A DNA stretch of 64,000 nucleotides. Source: Nageia nagi (taxonomy: Eukaryota; Pinophyta). Where the stretch lies: assembly GCA_050084985.1 (NCBI GenBank), contig JBITNC010000001.1, forward strand, positions 70,122,001 to 70,186,000. Direction: 5' to 3'. A program made the translations under genes and the position numbers. Under the pieces are notes generated by a model. That model saw only the letters and a list, made by a program, of their open reading frames with translations, searched no databases and was not told where the DNA came from. Of this stretch, positions 36,447 to 49,032 are shown piece by piece (within the stretch, counting starts at the first letter, position 1; each line of letters starts with the position of its first letter).

Positions 36447-37300
36447 ATGGGAGACACTTTCTTACCCAAGCACATTCTCGATGGTTCTAACTATGGTATT
36501 TGGAAACCTTAGATGAAAGTTGAATTGGAGAAAAGAAAAATATGGCATATAATTAATGAGAACCTAGTTGCTCTTACAAATGAGATGGCACTTAAGGCTT
36601 ATAACACAAAGAATGAGTTGGTAACCTTTATGATTTTTTTATGCAATGTCAGACAAAGTGATGCTTATGATCTCTTCATCAACCTCTACAAAAGAAGCTT
36701 AGGATAGGGTCAAAAGATTTACCTAGGGTTCAAATTTTTAAGAAAGTTCACCATTCTCCAAAAATTGGTTCAATCTTATCAAGATGAAAATAAAAATGTT
36801 GCCATCTATTTGAACAATATCATTGACCTTAGGACCTAACTTGTTGGTTGTGGGTGTAATTAGATCAACAATGAGTTCATGGTCTTCATCATTCTTCAAA
36901 GCTTTTCTTCAAAATTTAGTAACTTTGTGATAGTTATTGAGACTAGGCTTGATTATGAAGAATAATTCTTCTCTCTTGATAACCTTTCAAGACTCCTAAA
37001 GAATGAAGAAACTTTTAACAAAAAGGTGTTGATCTCTTCTCCAAAGGATAATAAAATTGCTCTAGGAGCAACCAAAACTCCTTTCAAAAAGAAGTTCAAG
37101 CATCAAAAGAAATTTTTTCCTACTTCCTCTAAGAAGTTTGAAAAGAAAGGCAACAACGACTACAAGCAAAGATATGGAAAGGGCAACATAAACACACCAA
37201 ATACCAAGGTAAAATTTGATGAAAATTGTAGCTTTTATGGTGGCTATGGTCACAAAGAATTTAATTGCAATAAAAAGAAAAGAACAAGGGAAATAGAAAT
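36447..37300 (+). pseudogene. Copia gag remnant, family B copy 2
   Basis: ATG at 36,447 opens with MGDTFLPKHILDGSNYGIW, the same beginning as copy 1 (8,691). It is followed by ELEKRKIWHIINENLVAL, KAYNTKNEL and, after stops, the LVQSYQDENKNVA and FMVFIILQSF parts of the Gag core. A zinc knuckle with CSFYGGYGHKEFNC is present at 37,227-37,271 (second Cys replaced). Stops at several Gln/Trp positions and frame changes make it non-functional. Confidence 0.8.
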
Positions 37301-40300
37301 GTGAAGAATTTCAAAAGGGAAGAAGAATATTAAAGCTAATTTTGTTTCTACTCTTTATTCTATGACTCATATATTTTTGACTGATTAGATTGTTGACTTT
37401 GGATGCACTAATCACTTGTGCTTTGAAAATGATAAGTTTAAAAATTTTCATAAGTATAGAAAGGATGAAATTTGATAGATGATAATTCAATCCTTGAAGT
37501 CTGAGAAATTAAAAGTGTGTTGATTCATGAAAAGGTTCTTAAAAATATGCTCTATTATCTCAAGATTGAAATGAACCTTCTTTTCATAATTCAAGTTGCA
37601 AGAAAAGGATACTTATTTTAATTCAATTCACATTTTTGATGTATTAAGAAGGGAGTTACCACTTTGGTGAAAGGATTAGTGAAAGATGATCTCTATATTA
37701 TGGATCAAGCTCTAACAAATTTGTGTTTTACTATGAATGTTTTCTCTAAGGGTAATCTTTGGCACCAATTTATAGGACACCTTAAACATAAAAGTATTCA
37801 AGTTATAAAAGATCAAGAACTTATGAAAGGTTTGCCTTTAATTTCACATATAATTAGTCTATGTGAGAAGTGTATCATAGGTAAGATGAATAGATAGAGA
37901 ATTGAAAAATATAAGAAAATAAAAGCAACTTAACTTTTTTATCTTGTGCATTTAGATTTGATGGATTCATTTTAGACTAAGTCACTTGGGAGAGAATCTT
38001 ATTTCTTAACCTTCATCAATGAATTCAGTAGAATGATATTTGGTTATATACTTGAGAACAAGGATCAAACTTTTTATAGGTTTAAATATTTCAAGGTATT
38101 AGTTAAGAATCAAAGTAACCTTATAATCAAAATGTTAAGATCAGATAATGGAGGTGAATATAATAGTAATGAGTTTAATATCTTTTATTTAAGTACAGGA
38201 TCAAGAGGTAATTTATGATTCCTTATACTCCTTAGCAAAATAGTATTTTTGAAAGGAAAAATAGGATAATTAGGGAGATGGCTAGATGTATGTTGGAAAA
38301 TCTTCCTATTTTTTATGGGGTGAAGATGTGAGCATTGCAATTTACACTTTAAATAGGTGTCTCACAAAATTTGTTGAAGGTAAAACTCCTTTTGAGGAAT
38401 GAACAAGAAAGAAACCTAACATTTTTCACCTTAAGTATTTGGTTGTGAAGCATTCTCCTACATTATTTCTAATAAAAGAAAGAAGTTGGATAAAAGAGTT
38501 GAAAAATGCATCTTTATGAAATATGATAGTTAGCATAGAGACTACAAGCTCTTGTCTCCAGCCTACAAAATAGTGTTTATATCAAGAGATGTTAAGTTTA
38601 ATGAACTTCTTGAATAATCTACCTTTAATAATAATGTTGATAATCTATATGACTCTTAAAGTGCACCTAATTAGTCGGATATTGATGTAGATAACTCACC
38701 TCAAGAGAAAAATTCTCCAACTCAAAGGATAATAAGAAGTATGACCTTGAACAAATCCTTATTTGTCAACATTGATAACAAAAATGAGCCCTCATTATTC
38801 AAGTTTCAAATCATAAGTGCTAGATGGAAGTCATGAAAGTGAATTATGAGGTGCTTATGAAAAATAAAACTTGGTACTTGGTTCCTTATCCAAATGAGAG
38901 GAATGTGATTAGCAATAAGTGGATCTACAAGGTCAAATACAATTCAATTGAAGATATTAAGAAATACAAGGCAAGGTTATTGGCCAAAGGTGTTGCTTAG
39001 AAATATAGAGTTGATTATGAGGAAACCTTTTCTTCCATGACAAAGATGCCCATTATCAGGATAATCCTTGCTCTTTTAGCAACTCAAAGATGAAATGTTT
39101 TTTAACTTGATATCAAGAGTGCATTTCTCATGGTGACATAAATGTAGAAATATATATGAATCAAATAAAAGAGTTAGTTGTGAAAGGAAAATAATCATTT
39201 ATGTGCAAGCTAAAGAAGTCATTGTATGGACTTAACCAAGCACTCAGATCTTGGTACAAGAAGATTTCAAGTTACTTTATAGACATAGTATTCTCTAAAT
39301 GCTTCTCCAAATCTAATCTATATGTGCTCAATCAAGAAAAATATGTGGCCTTGATTCTTCTTTGCATGGATGATCTTTTAATCACTGAGAATAATGATGA
39401 AATCATCCAAGAGTGCATATCCAAACTTAAGGTAATATTTGAAATGACTGATCTTGGTCTCTTACATTACTACCTTGAAATGCAAGTGCATCAATACAAG
39501 ATTGTACTTATCTTATTCAATCTAAGTATATATTATACATCTTCAAAAGTTTGGAATGGAAAAGTGTAAATTTTTTATGATCCCAATCTCTCTTGGAATC
39601 ACTTTATCTCTTAGCTCCAAATCTCAGTTGGTAGATGTTATAGCTTATAGGTAATTAATTGGTAGTCTTCTTTATTTAATTATTTTTAATTTTGATATTA
39701 CCTTTGCAATGAATCTAATGGTACAATTCATGCAAAAACTATATGTTGAGCACCTCAATGTTGTTAAGCAAATCTTAAGGTATGTTGTGAGGATGAAGTA
39801 TATTGCTCTTAAGAATTCCAAGTTACCCTCATTTTTTCTCTCAAGGTTCTCAAATTCTGACTATAGGGAAGATAGAGATGATAGGAAATCAACCTCTACA
39901 TACATGTTTAACATTAGTTCAGGTGTTATCTCTCAAGCTTCCAAAAAGCAGTCTACTATTTCTCTTTCCACCATAAAAGTCAAATATCGAGCCATGTCTT
40001 TTGTAGCCCATGAAGCTATTTGGCTTAGACATCTTCTAAAAGAAATTGGGTATGAGCAAGCTCACTCATCTCATATTTATTCAGATAATCAATTGACTAT
40101 TTTTTTGGCTAAGAATCTTATTTTCCATCAGAGAATAAAACATGTAGAAATCTAAGCCCACTTCATCATGGAAAAGGTTCTAGATGGCATCATACACTTG
40201 GAGTATTGTCCATCTACCCTAAACTCCATTAATTTATTCACCAAGTCCCTTCTTAAGGCTCAATTTTGTAAGCTTAGGGATTATATTGGGTTGGTGAAGT

Positions 40301-40350
40301 TGCCCTCAAGAGGGAGTGAAGTTTTAATTCTTATGTTGAATTTATGTTTA
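37301..40350 (+). pseudogene. Copia pol remnant, family B copy 2
   Basis: Protease (VDFGCTNHLCFEN, about 37,393-37,431; Asp kept, next residue changed). GAG-pre-integrase (WHQFIGHLKHKSI, then CEKCIIGKM, to 37,890). Integrase core (LRSDNGGEYNSNEF, 38,130-38,180; then a decayed PQQNG region and MARCML at 38,280). RT (NKWIYKVKYNS, 38,915; LLCMDDLLITEN near 39,358-39,395, where the catalytic YVDD reads CMDD). RNase H (LSTIKVKYRAMSF, 39,964-40,005, and SDNQLTIFLAKN). The last block SRGSEV before the tail matches copy 3. At least two dozen stops and frame changes. The YVDD change alone would be expected to impair the enzyme. Confidence 0.85.
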
Positions 40351-40412
40351 TGATGATAACTTCATCCCTAAAAGGATTTTTGGCTGTATAATGTTGATTT
40401 GTGTACTTTTGG

Positions 40413-40438
40413 ATAGTTCTTCTTATGTGATGAACTAT
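40413..40438 (+). other. Hairpin in the 3' tail of copia family B copy 2
   Basis: Stem ATAGTTC pairs perfectly with GAACTAT around a 12-base loop containing TTATGTGA. Weaker, mismatched units follow at about 40,482-40,615 (ATCCATATG...GAACT type). The position corresponds to the hairpin array at 57,193-57,453 in copy 3. Confidence 0.6.
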
Positions 40439-41117
40439 TTGTATGCTTGAGCATATAATAGACCATCGTTATCATTGTTCAGTTATCCATATGGAGGAAC
40501 TTGTATGTTATATAATGGATTTTTTTTGCACTATTCAATTATCCATATGTGAGAAACTCGTATGTGTATTTTGAAATTATTTACTTATCCATGTGTGAGG
40601 AACTCGTATGTGCATTTTATCATGCTCTTTTGTGATAATAATCAACAGATATTTTGTATATAGCAGGTGACTATGAGTAGTGGCTTGGCATCTTTGTGAT
40701 AACTTATAATGCATCAATGATTAGTTTATGGATGGTATTTCTTGATTCATTTATCCTTATTGATATGAATGTGTACATGATGCATCTAATTGATCTTATT
40801 TTTTGAGTTACTTGTAGCTTGTAAGTTTCTTTTTGAGATTGCAAGTTACTTCAAGTGTGCAAGCTCATGGAGGCTCATCATGTTAACTTTTTGTTGGATT
40901 ACTACTTTATGTACTTTGAAATCAATTATAGTTAATAACTTTATTGTCAATCATTTGTTATAATGGTAAAGTAATGAGTCTTAAACTAAGATCTTGATTA
41001 CTTTACAAAGATGTAAAATTTCACATCTTTGATTGTATCTATATGGAGGATAACTCTTTTTTACTCTCTTTTTCTTCTTTCTTATTCACTCTATCCCAAT
41101 ATTACATTATGGGGGAG

Positions 41118-41620
41118 TGTTGAAATGTATAATGCATTATTGTAAAATTTTATAATGTTATTCTTTGCAAATTCTCCAATACTTAAAGGTATCTCTATAT
41201 ACCTAAAGTATTTAAGTGAATATGATAATGTAACTTGTCCTAAACTCTTTCTCATGAGCATGCCCCTTTAGTAAAAGGGTGAAGCATATCATGTCTTTGT
41301 ACAATGGTTAAAAAGGTGATCCAAGGAAGGATTTTAGCCTATAAAGAGAAGGCCCTCTCCTTGTAATGACTTACCAAAACTTGGTGCAAATTTATGCTCT
41401 AAGATTAGTGTTAGGAGAGAAAGAAAAAGGTATTGTAAGAGAGTTGTCTTTGTGAATAAGAAAGATCTTAGTTACTGGATGTACTCCATAGATGGAAGAA
41501 CCACTTTATATCTTGTGTCAATTTATGAGATTGTTTATGCTTTGAGTATTAAATGTTTGAGTGAGCTTTTAAGTGATCTTGGTAGATTAGGATTGTGTTC
41601 TTTAAGGCTTAAATCCTTCA
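41118..41620 (+). repeat. 3' LTR of copia family B copy 2
   Basis: Starts TGTTGAAATG right after TATGGGGGAG and ends AAATCCTTCA, the same end as the left LTR of copy 3 (54,773). It contains GCCTATAAAGAGAAGG as a TATA-type promoter and a TAAGATTAGTG segment shared with copy 3. About 503 bp. Confidence 0.85.
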
Positions 41621-42699
41621 AAATTTGGGCCTAGATGGTTGATGTGAACATACAAATAAGATAATAGAATCAATACAAATAAAATGACTACACAAAATTA
41701 TAAAGGAAAGAGAAAATTACAATTATTATGATTATTGCACATACTTATCCAATTTTATTCTTTACATTTGTGAAATATTTTTGAAAAATAGTTCAATATG
41801 ATAACTTTTTAGCATTAAAAAATAAAGTTTTCACAAATACACCATCAATGTATGTAGGTAATTATGTTTCACTTTACAATATGATATCAACAATCAACAA
41901 TATTTTCTATTTTATAAAAATAGTTAATAATAATAATTTTTGAAAAAAAAAAAGAAATAAAATAAGGTTTTCTTTCTACTTGAAAGCATGGAGCATATCA
42001 TTTTGCAAGACTCTTTAGATACTAAATTACTTTACATCAACAATAAGAGTCACTCATTCTAATAATTCCCCCACTATAGATACTACAACTTGAATCCACC
42101 TTAGAGAAACAAAGATACTCTATCCTACAATCATGACTATTGGAAATCGTCCATACCTAATGACTTAGAAATTTTGGTTTGTTCTCTAGATATTTTCTTA
42201 ACATCAACAACTCCAACCTATGTTTTACAATTTCATATATACTTATAATATGAAAAAATGAATTTTCACTCTAAAAACGGAATACATATTGTTCTCTCTC
42301 CATCCTAAATACATTGAAACCAATATTTACACAACATGATATTTCAAACAAAAAATAAAATTAAGGAATATAAAGGGTTTGGTATATTTTAAAAAATTGC
42401 ATCACCCTACCTCTTTTTCAACAAATGAAAGCCCACTTTTGTTACATCTTATAGTCATTAAATTTTATACTACCCTTGGTAACATAATATTATAGACTCA
42501 AAATCTAAAAATAAAAAGAAATACAATATAATCTTGAATGCTAACACTTTGTAGTGCTATTCAAAATTATCTAAATCAAGCCAAATAATAGTAGCACACC
42601 ATATTAATCAAATAAATGGGCTCATTAATTTTTAGAATTTATACAAATTAAAATGCTTTCCCACCCTAAAATCTTAGTCCTCCTTAAACATCAAATATG
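41621..42699. other. AT-rich spacer
   Basis: No coding signal, RNA gene or repeat structure recognised. There is an A-rich run at 41,940-41,970. Confidence 0.4.
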
Positions 42700-44200
42700 C
42701 TTATATATATGTAAATATTCTTCATATCATCTAATATTTATGCATTATTAAATATTTTATCTTCAATATTTAATGAAAAATATTTCACCTACTCTTTGAT
42801 GGATTTCTATACCTTTTTCTAGAGCTCCCATAATGGTACATATTTGAAGATAAAGGTTGTAAAATATGGCTTTACATTTGACAATTGGATATAATTAAAA
42901 GTATCTAGAGCCTTTTTACAATTCCCATGTTGTGTATATCCTATTATCATTAGAACCCATGAAACTATATTTGTATCATGCATCCTATCAAACAATTCAC
43001 ATGCCTTCTTTATATTTCCTTATTTTTCATACATGTAATGTAAATTGATCTAGTTGGACTATTGTTGCTATTTATTACATTTTATGAATTAATATCAATA
43101 CATTTCAAGGAAAGACATATATTTTGTAACTTTTAATTATCAAATTCAACAAGAAGATATGTCATTTGGTCATACAATCAAAAATATTGTAGGTTTCCAT
43201 CAAACTTTCATATTTGACAAACAATCGCATAAATCTATTTTGCATAAATTTGTTAGTGAATGAGACAATTTTGAGTTCAATACTTTGATGAGTGAATGAA
43301 GGAGTTTTCCCTTTGTAAGGGCATTTTTAATAATTTAGGATAGCAAGAGTTTTGGATATGTTGAAGAGCATAAAGATTAATATGTATCTTTATTTTTACT
43401 ATGCAAAATATGCATTACATGCTTCAACTGACCCTCTTAATATATTTGTGTAAGAGTGATATTCATTTCAATGCAGAAATTATTATTTGGATGGGTATAT
43501 GATGAGATTGTACATGAATCTACAAATAAAAGTAACAATGTACATTGTATTACATGAGACTACATCTCAATGAGGTATTTTGTCAAATAATTCCAAGCCC
43601 CTTTCAACGCACCCATTTTGTGCATATCTTGCCATCATTGCAGTCCATGAAACTTTGCATTATGTGTTTGTCAAATAATTTCAAGGCCTTATGTGTTATT
43701 ATATATTTTACATACATTTCTATTAGGGCATTATTTATAACCATAATATTTTATGAAAATTTATTTCACCTACTCTTTTATGGATGTCCATACCTTCTTC
43801 ATGGATGGGCTAAATTTAAGTCTGATGCAATTGATGAGTGAATGAAGGAGATTATGCTTTGGAAGGGCATTGATTTCAATGTAGGTATGCAAAATTTGAT
43901 GACATGTTAAATAAAAATCAAGGTACTCACAACCACAATATTAGATGATAAAAATCATTTTTAATTACACTTTTATAGATTTCTATACTTTCTTCTATAT
44001 CTCTTGTTGTGGCATATACTAGAAGAATGGAGGCAAATGTTACGAAGTTAGATTTTCATTGCTTAAAGTCTCTAGAACCTTTTCAAAAAATCCATTTTGA
44101 TGTATATTTACAATCATTGTAATCCATCAAACTATGTCTATATCATCCATGATTGAGAGGGAAAAATTTTATCACAAGGTCATACAAATCATTTCCACCT
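42700..44200 (-). pseudogene. PPR-protein pseudogene fragments
   Basis: Three minus-strand sets of PPR wording. First, 43,990-44,160: DIDIVWITMI-like with NIHQNGFFEKVLET. Second, 43,545-43,830: MKKVWTSIK (a decayed G.DIHK) and KALKLFDK-like. Third, 42,790-43,030: GNIKKACELFDRMHDTNIVS with MI.GYTQHGNCKKALDTF, and a linker with GIEIHQ-like text near 42,800. They parallel the fragment at 33,300-33,800, and the two may be parts of one former locus separated by copia copy 2 and spacer. Every block has stops or frame shifts. Confidence 0.65.
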
Positions 44201-44269
44201 ATATGAATTCCTTTCCTTCTTGTACAAATTTTACCCAGTTGCATATTTTTATTTGATTGTTATCTTTTA

Positions 44270-44460
44270 TAGAGCAATTTTAAACCACCTCTTTGTGATT
44301 TTATAGGGATAGTTTAAAACTACCCCATGAAAATCGTAAATTGAGGTGGTTTAAAACTTTCACCTCAAAACTACCTCAAACTACCCCACCTCTAAAGCCC
44401 ATTTTTTGTCTAATGAGTTAGGGTTTTTGTAACCACCTATTACTGTTATAAATTGAGATA
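44270..44460. repeat. Repeats of AAACTACCCC / AGGTGGTTTAAAA motifs
   Basis: Short direct and inverted copies: TTTAAACCACCTC, AGGTGGTTTAAAAC, TTTAAAACTACCCC and AAACTACCTCAAACTACCCC. Some inverted pairs could fold. It may be the end of a small decayed transposon, but I could not define both ends. Confidence 0.4.
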
Positions 44461-44889
44461 ATATATTTAAATTTTTGATCTAAAATGGATTTTTGATGCA
44501 TTAAAAGGTGAAAAAAAATAAAGTTTTGCTTTTTGATAATTTTATTATATCATGTTGTAGAGCTCATCGTCCTCTTTTTAGAACTTTTTACGATTTGCAA
44601 AATCAATTCCTAGATTAAAAGATATACCATTCAAGGTTTGGGTAAAATAAAATAATTTTATTTATGGGACTGACATCCAATTAGTAGCTACAAGACATAG
44701 TCAACCACCAAATGTTCAACTATTAGCCTAATCAGTAGTTTGAAGAGTAAAATGATGAAATGGCATCTCAAAATGCATGAGAAAAAAGTACATGTGGAGT
44801 TGGAAGGTTAGTGGGATGTAATTTCATCCCTATTTTATCCTGTAGTGGAGAATTTGTATGCATGGAGTTTAAGACGTCATCTTCTACCA

Positions 44890-45290
44890 TGAGTACAAAG
44901 AGGGTTTTGATTAGTGAACTACAAGATAGAGTTTCCAAGTTGGAAAGAATGTTGAAGCAAGTGGCCAAGAGAATTGGTCAGTCAGAGAGTCAAAGGAAAC
45001 TTGATGATCATGTTGTAGTAGGAAGAAATAAGATTATTGTTCTTAAATCTTCTACATCATCAAGTGTTGGTAAAAAAAAAGAGCATCTTCATGGTGTTAA
45101 AAATGTTGGTATTATGAAGGAGAAGGAGAAGAGATCTTATTACTTATGTAGTAAGAGAGACCATATCAAGATTCAATGATAGAATTTACATCCAAAGTTG
45201 TAGCCAAAGAAATCCAAATACCCCAAGAAATCCAAGTAAATTAAGAAGGTGTATATGAGGAAAGAGAATCCTTTTATAGTTCCAAAAGTT
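44890..45290 (+). pseudogene. Gag-like remnant (coiled coil and zinc knuckle)
   Basis: One frame reads KRVLISELQDRVSKLERML, a heptad pattern typical of a coiled coil. A basic stretch with VGKKKEHLHGVK follows, then YYLCSKRDHIKIQ at about 45,137-45,175, which looks like a CCHC knuckle with two Cys lost. A TGA follows directly. Lys/Pro-rich text continues in the next frame to 45,290. Confidence 0.5.
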
Positions 45291-45340
45291 GGATGTAATG
45301 GATCTAAGAAGAAGGTGACCTTTATAGGAATCTGAAGTTC

Positions 45341-45811
45341 TTGTTCTTCAAATTAGTGGAGGAGTTATTTTTTGTAAAGGTACAAGCAAAGATGGTAAAA
45401 TTCAATGAACTATTTGATCCTTCCTCACAATCAAATTTGATTATTGAAGATCTTATTGCTAGACTAGGTTTGTTTATAATTTCAAATCCTTGTCCCTTTA
45501 ATTGGGTGAGTGATAATAGTGAAGTTAAAGTAACTCAACAGTGTAGATTATGATTTAGAATAAGTTTCAATTTTATTGATGAAGTATTAGTGGATGTTAT
45601 TCCATTCGGGATACATGGTATTGTGCTTAGTAGTCCATATATGTTTGATAGGAAGGTAATGTTTCATCGGGAGGAGAACAAATATTATCTCATGAAAGAT
45701 GGGATAAAGTTCAGAATTAATCCTTTACAAGATATGATCAAATCACCTTTGTTGGTTAATGTGATTAAGGAGGAATCAAAGGATCAAGTATTCAAAATGC
45801 CTTCACCATAA
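45341..45811 (+). pseudogene. Retroelement aspartic-protease remnant
   Basis: Wording is that of the protease region of a plant gypsy-like Pol: FDPSSQSNLIIEDLIARLGL (the active-site DSGS position reads DPSS), PCPFNWVSDNSEVKVTQQC, FIDEVLVDVIPFGIHGIVL, SPYMFDRKVMFHREENKYYL. A stop near 45,551 splits it into two frames. The catalytic Asp is present, but the following Ser/Thr-Gly is changed. There is no RT downstream. Confidence 0.7.
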
Positions 45812-46480
45812 AACACATTATGAATCATTGTTACCCATGCTCAAGATTGGTAAAGTGTACTTCTAATCTATTATCCAAAAATTTTGGATTACAGTTATTA
45901 TTTGGTCTACTCATAATTTCTACATTTTTTAGTTCACTTAGATCAAACAATATAGCAAAATAGTACAACGAAAATCTTTATTGGGGTGAGAGTTTAAATG
46001 CATCTAAGTTGAAAGAACTAAAATAATTGTAGAACTTGGAAAGTTCAAAATAAAAATGAGGCTAAAGTTAGTTACCAAGCCTTCACTACACTTAATATTT
46101 GAGTAAAGCTTTTGAGGACCAAAAATTTAAAATTCCTCTTTTTGATGATTTGATTATATCATGTTGTAGATCTCATCGTCCTCTTTCTGGAACTTTTATA
46201 TGATTCACAAAAGTAATTCCTAGATATTTTGAAGTTTTGGTAAAATAAAAAAAATGATTTATAGGACCCACATCCAATTAGCAGCTACTAGGCATAGTCA
46301 ACCACCAATTGTCCAATCATCAACTTAATTGGTAGTTTGAAGAGTCAAATGGTGAAATGGCATATTAATATATGTGAGAAAAAGGTGCATGTGGAGTTGG
46401 AAGATTAGTGGGATATGATGTCATCCCTATTTTTTCATGCAGTGGAGCATTTGTATGAGTGGAGTTTAAGACATCATTTT

Positions 46481-47100
46481 CCATTTGAAAATGGAGCACA
46501 TGATACTTGAACATTTAAAAATACTTTAACTACCTTTGAACTTTGATTACCACATGGTTTTATGGCATTGGTATACCCAATATAACTATTATAAGATATT
46601 TTATCATTTTTGGTGATGTATGACTTGGTGGAAGGTGCAGCCAATTGAAATATATGTGAAGTGGTATAAGTAATGGAGATTGGTCAAATGGGGTTGACTC
46701 CCCTTATTTAGAATCTAGTGTACCAATTGGCACCTCCACATGCCATTCACCTACTATAGCATATCGTTGGAATTTTAAATAATGTGGTGTTATTTATTTT
46801 GGGGTTTGAAATAGTTATTAGGCATTTTAATAGTAAATGAAATGTACTATTAATAATGTCAAAATCAAAACAAATTATAGACTAAAATCAATGAATGGGA
46901 GTTTCACCTAGACAATAACAATAGCATGAGGATCTCATCTTTCTTAACTTGGATGTCTTAATTAATTATAGTTTGGTAAATGAGTTCTAGCTTGACTTTA
47001 ACCAATGAAAGCTCATTTATATCATGTTAAGAAGTAAATATAATTTAAAACAAGTAATTATTAAATGATAATAGTTAAGAAAGAAGGAAATTGAATTCAA
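46481..47100. other. Spacer with no recognised gene
   Basis: AT-rich, with no domain or repeat identified. Confidence 0.35.
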
Positions 47101-47109
47101 CTTTATTTT

Positions 47110-47120
47110 TTATTATATAT

Positions 47121-47152
<32 letters not shown>

Positions 47153-47153
47153 A
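47110..47153. repeat. AT microsatellite
   Basis: About 20 TA units with a single phase break in the middle. The run is self-complementary. Confidence 0.9.
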
Positions 47154-47339
47154 TTTGGAGAAATAATTTTGGGCCAAGGATTTTATGTCTTATTTGAATG
47201 ATTAATAGTATTGATTTGGTGAGAATGAAAGTATTATAAAATCTTTCAGTACTTCCTATCATTAACTATATATATTAAATATTGGAGTATACTTTTATGA
47301 TTGAAAATAAGATATGAAATTAAAAAGAGTAAACAATAC

Positions 47340-47590
47340 TATTTTTTATCAAAAAATTGGATAACCTTTAACACAAGAAACATAAACTAAAATTAAATAA
47401 ATAAAATGATGTAAATGAAGTTAGTTAGGTATGTGATAGGAATTACATGAATTTGACATAGAATTAGGTCTAGACATCTTTTATTAATTGAACAACCTTT
47501 ACACAAGAAATATAAATTGAAAATAAATAAATAAAATGATGTAAATGAATTTAGTTAGGTATGTGATAGGAATTGCATGAATTGGGAATG
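47340..47590. repeat. Tandem duplication of about 130 bp
   Basis: Two adjacent copies share AACCTTTA.CACAAGAAA, AATAAATAAAATGATGTAAA and TTAGTTAGGTATGTGATAGG, spaced about 130 bases apart, with about 10 percent difference. Confidence 0.75.
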
Positions 47591-47639
47591 TATTGTGTTA
47601 CTATAAAAAAATAGTAATAATAAAGGAAATTATTTAATA

Positions 47640-49032
47640 TACTTATAGTGACTACTTTGACAAATGAGTTAGACATTAAACTAAAATTAATCCTAGGAAA
47701 CTTTATCATTATTTGATGATTCTAGGAATTTTTCTTATTCATTGGTTAAGACCCTTTATGAGAAAGTTATTGGACATGTTCATATTAGATCAATCAGAAA
47801 AAGAGATATTCATAGTACCATAGGAGTTCAATAAAATTTCCTACTTTCACCTACACTCTTAGGATTGTATATTAATGAATTAGAGATGCTCATTATGGAC
47901 TCTTCAGATAATAGGATGGGTTGCTTGCTTTTTGGTACTATTATTGTTATTTTTCTTTTTGTTGATGATATGATCATCATATCGCACATAGGAAGAACAC
48001 TTAAACAACAATCAAACATACTTGGTACATACTCTGACATGCATGGGATACAAGTTAACCTCCATAAAATAAAAGTGATGATATTCAATCTACTCAAAAA
48101 AGATCTCTCCACATTTCATATCACATATAAAGGGAAGGTTGTTGAGATTGACACATCATACATATATACTTGGGAGTTCTTTTCACAAAACCTACCTTCA
48201 ACCTGATCCTTGCATCTTAAGCAAGGCTCAATAAAGGATATAATTTCATAGTCTCTCTAGATAAGCAATGATTTTAGCTCCAATTTCATGAAATCAACAT
48301 GAAGATGAGTCTCTTCCATGCTTTTGTTTCTCCTACACTACTCTATGGCTATGAATTTTGGGATCCAAACTTGAGATAATCAAGTTGGTCTTATATTGAA
48401 AGTGTTCCCATATCAATGTTATCTAATTTCATTCACTCTAAAAAAAGTGTTCAGCATCCCATTATTCTATCTAAGTTTGGTGTTTACCTACTATTTACTT
48501 CATAATATTTTATGTTATCACTTTTTTATGTGGACTTCATTGTATGACTGGTATTGATGTTTATTTGAGAAGATATCCATACTTAGCACTACAATCCTCA
48601 ATGTAGTTGGGCAATCAAGGGGTCAAAGATTATTGGTATGCTTTAACTACTACTTCACATCAATCTCTTGGCCTAGGCATCATGAGACCTTCCCCTACTA
48701 ATTTGTCAATCAATGGATCACATTTCAATAAGGAGGTTCAAGATGAGATTTATTCAACATATATAAAAACTACCTAGATTGATCCAAAGGAATATTCATC
48801 ATCAAAAATGCTCTATTATTCTTTATTTTATCTTCAACTAGAGAATGGAATGATTACTACCCCAAAAAATAACTTGACACAGATGTTACATAGTCTCAAG
48901 TGTCCTCTAGCCCAACAATGAGTTTTCTCCCACCAATTACATATTGAGATAGGACATCACCTTCTCAAAGATCAATGTATTTGTAGATTATGCAATCTTG
49001 AGGTAGAATCCGAGGAACATTTCATTTTCACA
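47640..49032 (+). pseudogene. LINE remnant, upstream part (reverse transcriptase)
   Basis: The plus strand at 47,865-48,206 reads LYINELEMLIMD, then FLFVDDMIIISH (RT catalytic box, normally YADD in LINEs), SDMHGIQVNLHKIKVMIFN (the thumb-adjacent motif of LINE RT) and further text to 48,206. After stops, 48,960-49,032 gives CICRLCNLEVESEEHFIFTC, the zinc-binding region at the C-terminal end. The reading breaks off exactly at the gypsy insertion (49,033) and resumes at 59,405. Multiple stops make it inactive. Confidence 0.8.

Larger units (their letters stand above)
35600..41620 (+). mobile_element. Ty1-copia retrotransposon, family B copy 2 (old, 5' LTR not found)
   Basis: Plus-strand relative of 3,263-11,171. 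Leader (from about 35,600), gag, protease, integrase, RT, RNase H, tail, polypurine tract (41,108-41,117) and 3' LTR (41,118-41,620) follow in copia order and can be aligned with copy 1 and copy 3. I find no 5' LTR or primer-binding site upstream, so the left end is truncated or too decayed. Many stops and frameshifts break the coding part. It lies between minus-strand PPR relics at 33.3-33.8 and 42.7-44.2 kb. Confidence 0.85.
44530..46480 (+). mobile_element. Gypsy-like retroelement remnant between direct repeats
   Basis: Two direct repeats of about 350 bases (44,530-44,880 and 46,130-46,480) share, with perhaps 15 percent difference, ATTATATCATGTTGTAG, CTCATCGTCCTCTTT, CACATGGAG-type and GTGGAGTTGGAAG segments. 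Between them lie a Gag-like coiled-coil/zinc-knuckle relic and a retroviral-type aspartic protease relic. The repeats may be parts of LTRs, but no TG...CA ends, primer site or polypurine tract could be fixed, and RT and integrase are absent. Confidence 0.5.
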
